64,000 nt of DNA. It comes from JAAUTS01 sp034440395 (GTDB taxonomy: Bacteria > Verrucomicrobiota > Verrucomicrobiia > Methylacidiphilales > JAAUTS01). Shown one piece after another: positions 41,744 to 51,312 of this stretch. Location of the stretch: contig JAWXBW010000047.1 in the NCBI GenBank assembly GCA_034440395.1, positions 1-64,000 of the forward strand, in the 5' to 3' direction. The notes below the pieces were generated by a model. It was given only the letters and a program-made list of their open reading frames with translations, did no database searches and was not told where the DNA came from. The translations under genes and the position numbers were made by a program. Every line of letters begins with the position of its first letter. Positions within the stretch are counted from its first letter, which is position 1.

Positions 41744-44545
41744 TTAACCCGTGGTGCGTAAACCGCCAGCTATTGCGTTGATTGAGAGTAATAAGTCTGG
41801 CAACAATTCGTTGGCTGCACCTTGGTCTTCTTTGCTCCGCAACATCCGCCACTCGCGAAGGAGGCTGATTTGTTGGTAATGAAGGGTGCGCAGTGCTTCT
41901 TCCCTGAGTTGAAGCGTGGCAAACATTTTAGGACGTCTTTTAGCTAAGGTGCCTCCGCCGAAGAGCCGATCCATCATGCGATGGGTGCGAAGAAATTCAC
42001 TTTTAATCATAGTGAAAAATCGACGGCGCAGTTTAGGATCTTCCACTAAACCCGCATAAGCCTTCATGATTTCTAAGTCCGCACTGGCCAGGTTTGTTTC
42101 CACATTGGTCAAAACATAACGCAAGAAAGGCCACGTCTTCACGGCCTCTTGTAACCCCTTGAAGGAGATATCACCTTGTTTGGTGATTTGTTCTAAGGCG
42201 GAGCCAACTCCGAACCAGCCTGGAACATAAAAGCGGGATTGATTCCAACTAAACACCCAAGGAATGGCGCGGAGATCTTCTAGGGATCGAACCCCTGTAC
42301 GGCGCGAGGGGCGGGAGCCGATGCGGCTTTGCTCTAAAGCATCAATAGGAGTGGCTTGGCCATAGAAGGTGATGAAATCTTCTTTCTGGATAAATTTACG
42401 ATAAAATTCTGAGCTGGAACGGCAGAGCTCTTCCGCCAAGGGTTCAAATTTGGAATAATCTTTCGAGCGGTGACGATCTTCAAGGGTCACACCTGTTACG
42501 CCGGCTAAGAGAAGTTCTAAGTTATAAACAGCTGTAATTTGGTTGGCGTATTTTTGGGAAATAGTTTCTCCTTGCTCGGTGACACGCAGGTCAGCGTCGA
42601 GAGAGCCATGGGGTAGAGCCCCGAGGAAACGGTGGGTGGGGCCGGCACCGCGGCTGATGGTGCCGCCACGCCCATGGAAAAAACGGATTTTAACGTCATT
42701 ATCTTTGCCGACTTTTTGCAGAGTTTTTTGGGTTTTTTGTAACCCCCATTGACTGGCTAGAATCCCAGCGTCTTTATTACTATCACTATAACCGATCATG
42801 ACTTGCTGAATAGAAGGAGCGTTGAGGGAATGACTTTCATCTGTCTCTTCTTTGATGACTTTATTCTGGTAACGAAGACTAGCACGGGTGACGGGATGCT
42901 GAAGGAATGCGCGCAAGATATGTTCTGAGTTTTCTAAATCGCTCAGAGTTTCAAAAAGCGGCACAACAGGCAGTAGGCAGTAGAGCCCTTTCGTGGTGTA
43001 TTTTGCGAGACCCGCTTCACGTGCTAGAATATAAACGACGAGAAGGTCTGAGACCCGCTTTGTCATGCTAACAATGAGAGAGCCTAAGCCCGTGCTGCCG
43101 AAGTTTTGGATGTGTTTTTCTAAAGAGCGGTAACAGCTTAAAACAGCCTCTGCCTGAGGACCGACATCAGAATCACCATGAAGGAAAGGGCGCGGTGAGC
43201 GGAGTTCCTTCATGAGAAATGACAGTCGCTCGGCCTCCGGCCAAGTGGCGAAGTCGCTGCCGTCAAGGCCAGCGGCGATCATGAGTTGGCTCATGGCTTT
43301 ATCATGGAACTGGCTGTTTTGGCGAATGTCTAATTTAGCGAGGTGGAAACCAAAGGTTTTCACCTTACGGATGATGGGATCAATGTCCGAGACGGCTAAG
43401 CGAATCGCTCCGATTTTGACCAAGGACTCCCTTAAAAGCCGTAGATCAGAAAGGAGCTCGCAAGGGAAGCGGTAGCAACCAGGCCATTCACTAGTTTCTA
43501 GTTTAGAATTATTTCTAAGATTCAGCGGCAGCTTAGCTACAATAACGTTGGCGAGTTGGCGCCAAGGCTCTAGTGGATTACGCTTAAGGCAAGCTTCCCC
43601 ACGCTCACCCATGTGATCAATCGAGGCCAGAATCTGGACTTTAAGATTCTCAGGGATATGATGGAGATCCGCTGATAAACTAAGAGTCCTCGGTAAAACG
43701 CTTAAACGACGATTGAGAATTTGGAGAGCTTGACTGCGTAATTCAAGTAAGGTTTCTACCGTAACTACATCCGTAACAAGGGGATGCCCATCGCGGTCTC
43801 CACCGACCCAAATGCCGAAGGAGAGTTTTGGGAAGTTATCAGGATCTTGCATCCATTTAGGGTCAAGTCCCGCTTTATGCCAAGCCTGTTTGAGTCGTAA
43901 ATCTAATCGCGACAAAACATTCGGGAAAACCTCACGTAGGTGATAGGTAATGGTCTGTCGTTCTTTAGCGACTTTAGGTTTTTCGAAAATAACTTCACCA
44001 GTGCGCCATAGTCTCTCCAGAGCCACTTTAATTTCTTCACGTATGCTCTCTAACTCCGCTGGAGTCCACATACTGTTTTCACGCGATACGAGGAGAAGAT
44101 AGATGGCACGATGTTGTTCCAACACGGTAGCACGCTTAGCCTCAGTCGGGTGAGCGGTCAGGACGGGCTCAACCCGAACGTGGCGTAGGACTTCTACGAT
44201 ATCCCGCTCTTTCATTCCATTTTTTTTCAGACGTTTTAGATAATAAGTCCAGAGCCCAGGCTCATCTTGCTTACGGGGAAGGCTAGCGCGGGCACGACGC
44301 ATTTGTGCCGCGGCGTTTTCTTCCACCATGTTGAGAAGTTGGAAGATGACGCCATAGGCTTGCATGAGACGATTAGAGAAGCGGCTGGAAACAGGCTTCG
44401 TCTTCGTGCTGTTTAAAAAGGGGAGCGCTTCTGCCACATCTTTTTCTCCCAAATCAATCAAAACCTCACGGAAGCAGCCGACCATAAGTTCGAGGTCACG
44501 GTCTATTTTAGCAAAGCCTGTTTTGGTGAAGTTTGGTTGAGCCAT
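41744..44545 (-). CDS. ppc: Phosphoenolpyruvate carboxylase
   Basis: Fixes bicarbonate onto PEP to form oxaloacetate, an anaplerotic step into the TCA cycle. Catalytic motifs are VLTAHPTEAKRATVLEQHR with the active His, QVMIGYSDSNKDAG and the glycine-rich FFHGRGGTISRGAGP. The C-terminus GGLRTTG stands where most enzymes end in RNTG. With 933 residues it is full length. A cytoplasmic tetramer with allosteric control by acetyl-CoA or aspartate would be expected from the family. It stands between the ACT-domain gene and exoD. Confidence 0.97.
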   Translation of the reverse strand: MAQPNFTKTGFAKIDRDLELMVGCFREVLIDLGEKDVAEALPFLNSTKTKPVSSRFSNRLMQAYGVIFQLLNMVEENAAAQMRRARASLPRKQDEPGLWTYYLKRLKKNGMKERDIVEVLRHVRVEPVLTAHPTEAKRATVLEQHRAIYLLLVSRENSMWTPAELESIREEIKVALERLWRTGEVIFEKPKVAKERQTITYHLREVFPNVLSRLDLRLKQAWHKAGLDPKWMQDPDNFPKLSFGIWVGGDRDGHPLVTDVVTVETLLELRSQALQILNRRLSVLPRTLSLSADLHHIPENLKVQILASIDHMGERGEACLKRNPLEPWRQLANVIVAKLPLNLRNNSKLETSEWPGCYRFPCELLSDLRLLRESLVKIGAIRLAVSDIDPIIRKVKTFGFHLAKLDIRQNSQFHDKAMSQLMIAAGLDGSDFATWPEAERLSFLMKELRSPRPFLHGDSDVGPQAEAVLSCYRSLEKHIQNFGSTGLGSLIVSMTKRVSDLLVVYILAREAGLAKYTTKGLYCLLPVVPLFETLSDLENSEHILRAFLQHPVTRASLRYQNKVIKEETDESHSLNAPSIQQVMIGYSDSNKDAGILASQWGLQKTQKTLQKVGKDNDVKIRFFHGRGGTISRGAGPTHRFLGALPHGSLDADLRVTEQGETISQKYANQITAVYNLELLLAGVTGVTLEDRHRSKDYSKFEPLAEELCRSSSEFYRKFIQKEDFITFYGQATPIDALEQSRIGSRPSRRTGVRSLEDLRAIPWVFSWNQSRFYVPGWFGVGSALEQITKQGDISFKGLQEAVKTWPFLRYVLTNVETNLASADLEIMKAYAGLVEDPKLRRRFFTMIKSEFLRTHRMMDRLFGGGTLAKRRPKMFATLQLREEALRTLHYQQISLLREWRMLRSKEDQGAANELLPDLLLSINAIAGGLRTTG

Positions 44546-44641
44546 AATGTATTTTTTCTAAGAAACTGAAATTGAGTAAACTAAGTAGCCATTCCTATGC
44601 CAGAAGCCAATGACAAAGAAGCATCTCGTGGATTTTTTGAC

Positions 44642-45163
44642 CTAATCCTCTTCAAAGCTTATATCCACTTGTAAATCAGCAGCTAGTGCCTCCAGCTTCT
44701 TTCGCAGATCATGAACGTGGCAGCTTGCGGGAAGCCGTATCTTAGTTTTAGCTTGAAAAATCAAACCCCCCGCCATCGGCGCACTGAGCACTTCACTTTG
44801 CAATTCCTCAACATTGACTTGGTGCTCGTTTAATATTTCCGTAATTTGACGAATAATACCAGGTTGATCATTTCCGATAATTTCTAGTCGAGCCGATAAG
44901 CCTGTCGGAGACTCAAAATCGTTAACATCAGCAAAGACCGTAATGGTTAAACCTTCCTCTTGCAAAAGACCTAATTTCTCCACCAAGTTAGGATGAGCCT
45001 CCTCCGAAACGCTTACATGAACAATGCCCGCAAACTGCCCACCTAGTCGACACATGCGGCTTTCTAACCAGTTACCACCACATTGCGCCACAGTTGCCGC
45101 TACGGCTTGGATGAGACCAGGGCGATCTATTCCGATGACGGTCAGAACTAAAGACGTGCTCAT
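44642..45163 (-). CDS. Double-ACT-domain protein, GcvR-like
   Basis: A 173-residue protein made of two ACT domains in tandem: residues 4-75 (VLTVIGIDRPGLIQAVAATV and NWLESRMCRLGGQFAGI) and 88-165 (LEIIGNDQPGIIRQITEIL with VEELQSEVLSAPM). This layout is that of the glycine cleavage system transcriptional repressor GcvR and related amino-acid-sensing proteins, which bind small ligands and act through partners. No GcvA or gcv genes are nearby, so the regulatory target is unknown. It precedes ppc on the minus strand, which raises the possibility of linked metabolic control (inference). Confidence 0.82.
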   Translation of the reverse strand: MSTSLVLTVIGIDRPGLIQAVAATVAQCGGNWLESRMCRLGGQFAGIVHVSVSEEAHPNLVEKLGLLQEEGLTITVFADVNDFESPTGLSARLEIIGNDQPGIIRQITEILNEHQVNVEELQSEVLSAPMAGGLIFQAKTKIRLPASCHVHDLRKKLEALAADLQVDISFEED

Positions 45164-45189
45164 AAAATAGGTGAAAGCTTTAAGAGCTT

Positions 45190-46023
45190 TTAGGGTGTAG
45201 ATGGTTCCATGATGGATTTTAATTGATAACCTTCTGGTATATCAAAAAAAGTGCTATCCGTTTTAGTTTCAAAAATCTTTTTCATCTCCCAGTGGGAAGT
45301 AATTTTACCTTTTGTATCATAACTAAGGTCTTTGATCGGGATGCCAGAGAGCCCTGATAGGCCATCATCACTAGCCGTAAGCATGCGGGAGATGTCTAGC
45401 CTGTTGTCAGGCAGGGAGAGTTTAGAAAAAAAGGAAGAGAGGTTTTTTAACATGCCTACATATTGGCTAATGTTAAGCAGATCAGCCGGTGGAACCGTCC
45501 ATACTTCTCCGACTTTTATGCCATTTTCTTTTTCCTCAAATTTAGCTGCTGTCCAAGGCCCGATTTTTTCTTCTTTGCCTACGTTAACATAAGTCGTTTT
45601 TGGTAAGGCGGGTTTTACCTCTTCGCTGCCAGGCAGACTCACGCCCTCAGGCAAATTTTCTTTCAGTAACCCTTCCAATAATATGCGCTGCGCAGGGGGA
45701 AGGTTTTCCATTTGAGATTTCACTTCCTTCATGGCATCGCTTAGTTGTGAGCTTAATTGGGTGATGTCAGCCTCTGTCATTTGGCGATAGGATTTGGTGG
45801 AGGAATCGATGATCCAAAGTAGTTTTTTGTCTGCACGGTAAATAAATAAGCCCTCAGGTGAGTCCACACGTAGCCCCTTGGCATCCATGGTCAGGGTGCT
45901 AAGCACGGGAGCGTCTTGGCCTTGTTGATTCATACTTTCAATAACAAGCGAAGCCCTCAGTCCAGGGGTGAGAAAACTCAAAAGAAAGAGCCAAACAAAG
46001 GTGCGCATAAAATTCATGCTCAA
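45190..46023 (-). CDS. Secreted DUF4412-like protein
   Basis: A 277-residue protein with an N-terminal signal peptide (about 1-24, ending GLRAS). The mature part begins with LVIESMNQQGQDAPVLSTLT, followed by LRVDSPEGLFIYRADKKLLW and the YRQMTEADI segment. This pattern of a periplasmic beta-rich domain tracking mean residue change around a WII strand is typical of DUF4412-type proteins. No catalytic motif is visible. Function unknown; probably periplasmic. It is 26 bases upstream of the double-ACT gene. Confidence 0.65.
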   Translation of the reverse strand: MSMNFMRTFVWLFLLSFLTPGLRASLVIESMNQQGQDAPVLSTLTMDAKGLRVDSPEGLFIYRADKKLLWIIDSSTKSYRQMTEADITQLSSQLSDAMKEVKSQMENLPPAQRILLEGLLKENLPEGVSLPGSEEVKPALPKTTYVNVGKEEKIGPWTAAKFEEKENGIKVGEVWTVPPADLLNISQYVGMLKNLSSFFSKLSLPDNRLDISRMLTASDDGLSGLSGIPIKDLSYDTKGKITSHWEMKKIFETKTDSTFFDIPEGYQLKSIMEPSTP

Positions 46024-46257
46024 ATTCTATTCTAAATTTTAAACTTTGAACAGCCTGAGAAATGGTGTGTCGACATACCCGCACTCTCCACCGTTGTGGG
46101 CGCAACAGCCTGCCCTTGCACCCTAGTCGAGGGATAACATAGCAATAAGGTGGAGCCTCAGTCTTAAGAAGAAGGTAAAACTTCAACGCACTATCTTTAA
46201 ACAATGTTCCCGCCCTTACTATTGCATTTTTGGGGCTGAGCGTTAAGCTATAAGATC

Positions 46258-47331
46258 ATGGGATTAATCAATCAAATGCAGGACTCAGTTGTTCAGCCTG
46301 GCGACGGCATAGTCATGAGCAGCCGTGTTCGCTTAGCTAGAAACTTGCACAATAAACCTTTCCCAGGTTGGTTAAAGAAATCCCAACGTGAGGAACTCCT
46401 GCAAATCATCCAACCAGCCTTGCGTAACTTGCCCGAAATGAAGTCTTCCGCCATCCATCAAACGATGGATGCCTTCAACCCTCTGGAAAAACAAATGCTG
46501 GTAGAGCAACATCTCATCAGCCGCGAACATGCCGCTAAAAACTCGGGCAGCGGTCTGGTGGTTAATCAGGAACGCACTCTTAGCGTCATGATTAACGAAG
46601 AGGATCACTTGCGACTCCAATCTATCTATCCAGGCTTCCAGCTGGAAGCGGCTTGGGAAGTGATTGATAAAATCGACACGGAGTTGGAAGAGGAGCTAGA
46701 ATTTGCCTATTCCGCTACGCTAGGCTATCTAACGGCATGCCCAACGAATGTGGGCACAGGTATGCGCGCCTCTGCGATGTTACACTTACCTGGCTTGGTC
46801 TTGAGCGAACAGATCAATCAAGTCATAAAATCCGTCAACCAAATCGGGCTGGCCGTGCGTGGCCTCTATGGCGAAGGCACAGAAGCTCTCGGTAATTTAT
46901 TCCAAATTTCTAACCAGATGACTCTGGGTGAAAGTGAGCGACAAATTCTTGATCGCCTGACGAAAGTAGTGAACCACTTAATCGAGCACGAGTTAAATGC
47001 CCGCCAAAAGTTACTCCAAGAAAAAGGTCGTATGGTGGCCGATCAACTAGGTCGTGCTTACGGTGTGATGCAGAACTCTTATTCCATCACGTCTAAAGAA
47101 GCACTCAATCTTCTTTCGCTCCTTATTTTAGGAGTGGACTTAGGAATTCTACCGAATAGTTTAAGGGAAAAGATTGATGAGTTATTTGTCCTTACCCAAC
47201 CCGCTCATTTGCAACAAGCTGCTGCGCGCAAACTCAACGCCGATGAACGCGACGCTTTCCGTTCCGATCTTTTACGTGATAAACTCAAATCTATCCCAGC
47301 TCCTAACATAAAAAAATTAAAACTTTTCTAA
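46258..47331 (+). CDS. mcsB: Protein arginine kinase McsB
   Basis: Phosphorylates arginine residues on proteins, marking them for degradation by ClpC-ClpP in Gram-positive bacteria. The fold is that of phosphagen kinases. Nucleotide- and substrate-binding features are VMSSRVRLARNL, VMINEEDHLRLQ, TACPTNVGTGMRAS and RGLYGEGTEALGN, with QISNQMTLG in between. The length of 357 residues is normal. clpC follows after 30 bases. The usual companions McsA (activator) and CtsR (repressor) are not in the locus. No upstream promoter element was recognised. Confidence 0.93.
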   Translation: MGLINQMQDSVVQPGDGIVMSSRVRLARNLHNKPFPGWLKKSQREELLQIIQPALRNLPEMKSSAIHQTMDAFNPLEKQMLVEQHLISREHAAKNSGSGLVVNQERTLSVMINEEDHLRLQSIYPGFQLEAAWEVIDKIDTELEEELEFAYSATLGYLTACPTNVGTGMRASAMLHLPGLVLSEQINQVIKSVNQIGLAVRGLYGEGTEALGNLFQISNQMTLGESERQILDRLTKVVNHLIEHELNARQKLLQEKGRMVADQLGRAYGVMQNSYSITSKEALNLLSLLILGVDLGILPNSLREKIDELFVLTQPAHLQQAAARKLNADERDAFRSDLLRDKLKSIPAPNIKKLKLF

Positions 47332-47361
47332 CCATTTGCACACACCAACAACCATTACATT

Positions 47362-49878
47362 ATGAATAATTTTACTCCACGCGCTCAACAAGTTTTGGCT
47401 CTCGCCCGCAAGGAAGCCGATCGTTTTAACCATAATTACGTCGGAACAGAGCATCTCCTCCTCGGCCTGATCAAGCTCGGTCAAGGCGTTGCCGTGAACG
47501 TCTTACAAAAAATGGGTCTTGACCTTGAAACAGTCCGTATGGAAGTGGAAAAACAAGTCGGCTCTGGCCCCGACACTAAAATTTCTGGCAACATTCCTTA
47601 CACACCTCGAGTAAAAAAAGTTCTAGCCCTTGCTGGTAAAGAAGCCAAAGCTCTCCACCACTCCTACGTCGGCACGGAGCATATCTTGCTCGGACTCTTG
47701 CGTGAAGGTGATGGTGTGGCCGCACGTGTGCTAAAAACTCTGGACGTTGATCTCGAACGGGCTCGTAACGAAGTCTTAAAAGAGCTTGATCCTAATTTCG
47801 AAGGTTCTGAGCAAGAGGAAGATTTCTCTGGAGGCTCGCAGGAAGCAGCATCTCCTGCTGGCGGTTCCGCTGCGAGTAAAAAAGATGGAAAGACTCCAGC
47901 TCTAAAAGCCTTTGGGCGTGACTTAACGGAAATGGCCGCCAAGGGTGACCTCGATCCCGTCATTGGTCGTAAAAACGAGATCGAACGCGTGGTTCAGATT
48001 CTCTGCCGTCGCAGCAAGAATAATCCCGTCCTCATCGGCGAAGCTGGCGTGGGTAAGACCGCCATCGTAGAAGGCCTAGCTCAAGAGATCGTGGCGGGTA
48101 ATGTGCCCGAACTCTTACGGGACAAAAAGGTGATCACCCTAGATTTGGCCCTGATGGTCGCAGGCACTAAATACCGCGGACAATTTGAGGAGCGCATTAA
48201 AGCGGTCATGGAAGAAATACGTAAATCCAAAAATATTCTGCTCTTCATTGATGAGATGCATACCATTGTGGGCGCAGGCTCAGCAGAAGGCGCTATGGAT
48301 GCCTCAAACATTATCAAGCCCGCCCTCTCCCGCGGCGAGCTTCAGTGTATCGGTGCGACCACGCTGAACGAGTATCGGAAATATATCGAAAAAGATTCTG
48401 CCTTAGAACGCCGTTTCCAGAGCGTGAAGGTGGAGGCTCCTAGTGTTGAAGAAACTATTCTTATCTTAAAAGGTCTCCGCCCTAAATATGAACAGCATCA
48501 CAAAGCTCGCATCACAGACGAAGCTCTGGTCGAAGCCACTAAGTTAAGCGACCGCTATCTCACGGGCAGATTTCTACCAGATAAAGCCATCGACATCATG
48601 GACGAGGCTGGTTCCCGCTCTCGCATCAAGGCCACCATGACACCCCCTGAATTAAAGACGATGGAGGCGGATATTGAAGTCATACGTCAGAGCAAAGAAA
48701 CGGCGATTAAGGAACAGGACTTTGAAAAAGCTGCCTCGCTGCGCGACAACGAAAAAGCGGCTAAACTGAAGCTTGAAACTAGTTTGAGTGATTGGCGCAA
48801 ACATCGCGATGAACAAATTGTCGAAGTCGGTGCGGATGACATCATGTATGTCATTTCTAAATGGACGGGTATTCCCCTTACCCGCTTGGAAGAAAAAGAA
48901 ACAGAGCGCCTCATCACTATCGGAGATCAATTAAAAGATAAAGTGATCGGCCAAGAAGAAGGTGTGCAAGCCCTTGCCAAGGCTCTACGCCGTTCCCGTG
49001 CTGATTTAAAGGATCCGAAACGACCCATCGGCTCCTTTATTTTCCTCGGCCCCACCGGCGTTGGTAAAAGTCATTTAGCTAAGGCTCTCGCTCAACAAGT
49101 CTTCGGAGAGGCTGATGCCCTCATCCAGCTCGACATGAGCGAATACATGGAAAAGTTTAACGTCTCGCGCCTTGTCGGATCGCCTCCTGGCTATGTCGGG
49201 CACGAAGAAGGTGGCCAGCTCACGGAAAAAGTGCGGCGACGCCCTTACTGCGTCGTGCTGTTTGACGAGATCGAGAAGGCACACCCTGATGTCTGGAACA
49301 TCCTCCTGCAAATTCTGGAAGATGGACAGATCACGGACAGCCTTGGCCGTAAGATCGATTTCAGAAATACCATCATCATCATGACCTCCAACGTGGGCGC
49401 AGAATTGATCAAGAAACAAAACGTGGTGGGATTCTCTGCCACCGACACGGATCAAACGAGTTACGATGTGGTGAAAGAAAAACTCTTGGCGGAAGCGAAA
49501 AAAGTCTTCAAGCCCGAGTTCTTAAATCGTTTAACAGATATCATCGTGTTCCATCAACTTACACGCGAACACCTGAGTAAGATTGTCCATCTCGAAGTGG
49601 CTAAGGTTGAAGACCGTCTCAAATCGAGATCTATTTCCTTCAAGATCAGCCCTGAAGCCTTAGAATACCTGATCGATAAAGGTTACGATCCAGCCTATGG
49701 AGCGCGGCCTCTGCGGCGTGCAATTGAGAAGTACGTGGAAGATCCCATCGCTGAGGAGCTCATCCGCGGCACGATCAAGAGCAACTCCGTGGTTACGATT
49801 ACGTTGAAGGATAAAGAATTAGTCTTCACCTCCGACTCTATTATTGAAATAGAGACCCTAAAAACTGGCAGTCTTTAA
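47362..49878 (+). CDS. clpC: ClpC AAA+ unfoldase
   Basis: Hexameric unfoldase that feeds proteins to ClpP. The N-domain has two Clp_N repeats (residues 2-70 and 77-145), the site that binds arginine-phosphorylated substrates. The first AAA+ module has GEAGVGKTAIVEGLA and the FIDEMHTIVGAG Walker B. A UVR/coiled-coil insert (EQDFEKAASLRDNEKAAK) marks ClpC rather than ClpB. The second module has FLGPTGVGKSHLAKALA and VVLFDEIEKAHPDVWN. At 838 residues it is complete. It is co-transcribed with mcsB and ends in a clear terminator. ClpP is not in this window. Confidence 0.95.
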   Translation: MNNFTPRAQQVLALARKEADRFNHNYVGTEHLLLGLIKLGQGVAVNVLQKMGLDLETVRMEVEKQVGSGPDTKISGNIPYTPRVKKVLALAGKEAKALHHSYVGTEHILLGLLREGDGVAARVLKTLDVDLERARNEVLKELDPNFEGSEQEEDFSGGSQEAASPAGGSAASKKDGKTPALKAFGRDLTEMAAKGDLDPVIGRKNEIERVVQILCRRSKNNPVLIGEAGVGKTAIVEGLAQEIVAGNVPELLRDKKVITLDLALMVAGTKYRGQFEERIKAVMEEIRKSKNILLFIDEMHTIVGAGSAEGAMDASNIIKPALSRGELQCIGATTLNEYRKYIEKDSALERRFQSVKVEAPSVEETILILKGLRPKYEQHHKARITDEALVEATKLSDRYLTGRFLPDKAIDIMDEAGSRSRIKATMTPPELKTMEADIEVIRQSKETAIKEQDFEKAASLRDNEKAAKLKLETSLSDWRKHRDEQIVEVGADDIMYVISKWTGIPLTRLEEKETERLITIGDQLKDKVIGQEEGVQALAKALRRSRADLKDPKRPIGSFIFLGPTGVGKSHLAKALAQQVFGEADALIQLDMSEYMEKFNVSRLVGSPPGYVGHEEGGQLTEKVRRRPYCVVLFDEIEKAHPDVWNILLQILEDGQITDSLGRKIDFRNTIIIMTSNVGAELIKKQNVVGFSATDTDQTSYDVVKEKLLAEAKKVFKPEFLNRLTDIIVFHQLTREHLSKIVHLEVAKVEDRLKSRSISFKISPEALEYLIDKGYDPAYGARPLRRAIEKYVEDPIAEELIRGTIKSNSVVTITLKDKELVFTSDSIIEIETLKTGSL

Positions 49879-49887
49879 CCCATGCTA

Positions 49888-49924
49888 AAAGCCTTGTTGT
49901 TTGTAAGAACAGCAGGGCTTTTTT
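49888..49924 (+). terminator. Rho-independent terminator of mcsB-clpC
   Basis: A 14-bp stem with two G-U pairs (arms AAAGCCTTGTTGTT and AACAGCAGGGCTTT) is followed by a run of T residues. It lies 10 bases behind the clpC stop and 14 bases before menG. Confidence 0.85.
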
Positions 49925-49937
49925 GTGATCTCTATTA

Positions 49938-50657
49938 ATGAATGATCCTACGGTCTTAGAACATGGTAGAGCCGTCCGTAGCATGTTCGGAAGGATAGCT
50001 CAGCCTTACGACTTCTTAAACCGCTTCTTTAGCGGCGGAATCGACCTCTACTGGCGCTGGTGCTTAGTCCGTCAAGCTATTAACAGCCTGCAGGAGACCT
50101 CTGCCCCCTGTGGTATGGTTCTAGATTTAGCCACGGGCAGTGGTGATGTAGCGCGCATGTTAGAGAAACGGTCTATCAAGGTCTTGGCTAGTGATTTTTG
50201 TTTACCCATGTTAACTCAAGCGCAAGCTAAAGGTGTAAACACACTCGTAGCAGGTGATGCCTTAGCGCTGCCTTTTGTTAGTCATACCTTTGCCGCTGCC
50301 ACCGTGGCCTTTGGCCTAAGGAATTTCGGGGATCGCCTTGCGGCCATGCGGGAAATACTACGCACCTTGAAACCTGGAGCTTCGTTGCATATTCTGGAGT
50401 TTACACGACCGCAAGATTGGTGCTGTGGTTTTTATTTTTTTTACCTAAAATACATTATGCCACGCCTAGCCTCTGTCCTGTGCCGCGACGGAGAAGCTTA
50501 TTCTTATTTAGCTAGAACGGTGGAGGCATTTCCGCGAGCCGAGGAGATAGGTCTGCAACTAGAAAAAGCAGGTTATGCAAACGTGACCTGGAAATGCTTA
50601 ACCTTAGGCATGGTCGCCCTACATTCTGGAACCAAGCCCCAAGCCTATTTAAAATAG
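49938..50657 (+). CDS. menG: Demethylmenaquinone/ubiquinone C-methyltransferase (MenG/UbiE family)
   Basis: SAM-dependent methyltransferase for the last step of menaquinone (or a step of ubiquinone) synthesis. N-terminal MFGRIAQPYDFLNRFFSGGID is typical of the family. The SAM-binding motif is VLDLATGSGDVARML, with the next acidic motif LASDFCLPML and the family ATVAFGLRNFGDRLAAMREI. The C-terminal half contains LHILEFTRPQ. The 239-residue length is normal. In a Verrucomicrobium-like cell menaquinone is the likelier product (inference). It follows clpC after a terminator, so it needs its own promoter. Confidence 0.9.
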   Translation: MNDPTVLEHGRAVRSMFGRIAQPYDFLNRFFSGGIDLYWRWCLVRQAINSLQETSAPCGMVLDLATGSGDVARMLEKRSIKVLASDFCLPMLTQAQAKGVNTLVAGDALALPFVSHTFAAATVAFGLRNFGDRLAAMREILRTLKPGASLHILEFTRPQDWCCGFYFFYLKYIMPRLASVLCRDGEAYSYLARTVEAFPRAEEIGLQLEKAGYANVTWKCLTLGMVALHSGTKPQAYLK

Positions 50658-50801
50658 CTTTTGGCTGATGTTCGTGCTTAAGCGATCCCCTGCAGTTCGT
50701 GACTAACAACAGAGAAGTCGCAGCTATGCTGATGCAGCCTCTGCCACGTTAACACAAAAATGCGCTGCTGTAAGGGATTAGGTTAAACGAGTTCGTTCGC
50801 A

Positions 50802-51100
50802 TTATGTTCTTTCCGTGCCATAAGTCAGCCGTCGCGCATGATGACGAAGAACCAAAATGCGAATTATATCATTATGGACACGGAAGAGAAAATTATAGGG
50901 GAATCGGTTGAAATTCACTCTCCTGAAACTACTTTTTCTTACACTATGTCTTTCTGGATCGTCAGCTGCGGCCTGAACAAAAAACAGAGTTCGGAATAAA
51001 ACTCTTTTGAAAGATGACTGCCCGCAACATTCTCGTAATAACTCATGATTGCATCAACCTCCGAGTAGACTTTGTGGTGGAATACAATCCGAAGCTCATT
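50802..51100 (-). pseudogene. Frameshifted ParE-type toxin gene
   Basis: On the minus strand the frame from about 51100 reads ELRIVFHHKVYSEVDAIMSY, then YENVAGSHLSKEFYSELC. After a run of six T (complement of A run 50979-50984) the next frame continues FVQAAADDPERHSVRKSSFR and NRFPYNFLFRVHNDIIRILV, ending LRHHARRLTYGTERT and TAA at 50804-50802. The joined protein has the ParE-toxin pattern with the RRFPYxxxF and VLRHHARRP motifs. A one-base change in the T run explains the break. No ATG stands at the expected start. Confidence 0.78.
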
Positions 51101-51312
51101 TGCGCTGGGCAATCAACTGGTCGAACTGCTCAAGATTGATTCCGACGATTGGATCTAAATCCATCTCGTCATAACGCCTTTGGGCTTCAATAATCCCATC
51201 ATCAGAATCTAAAGATAGAGCAGGCAACGTATCCAAAATACGGGACGCAAGTAGCCCTCTGCTTCTCTAGCAGCTGCAAGATAAAACCTTCAACTTGTGT
51301 TAGCGTCATCAT
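51096..51312 (-). pseudogene. Frameshifted antitoxin gene of a ParE-type pair
   Basis: From the tandem ATGs at 51312-51307 the frame begins MMTLTQVEGFILQL, then needs a frame change near 51265-51250. The rest reads LLASRILDTLPALSLDSDDG, then IIEAQRRYDEMDLDPIVGIN and LEQFDQLIAQRK, ending in a TGA at 51098-51096. The pattern of an early LSRILDTL helix and a late DPxxGISLEELDRLI stretch is that of small addiction-module antitoxins upstream of ParE toxins. The toxin remnant follows immediately. Confidence 0.7.
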
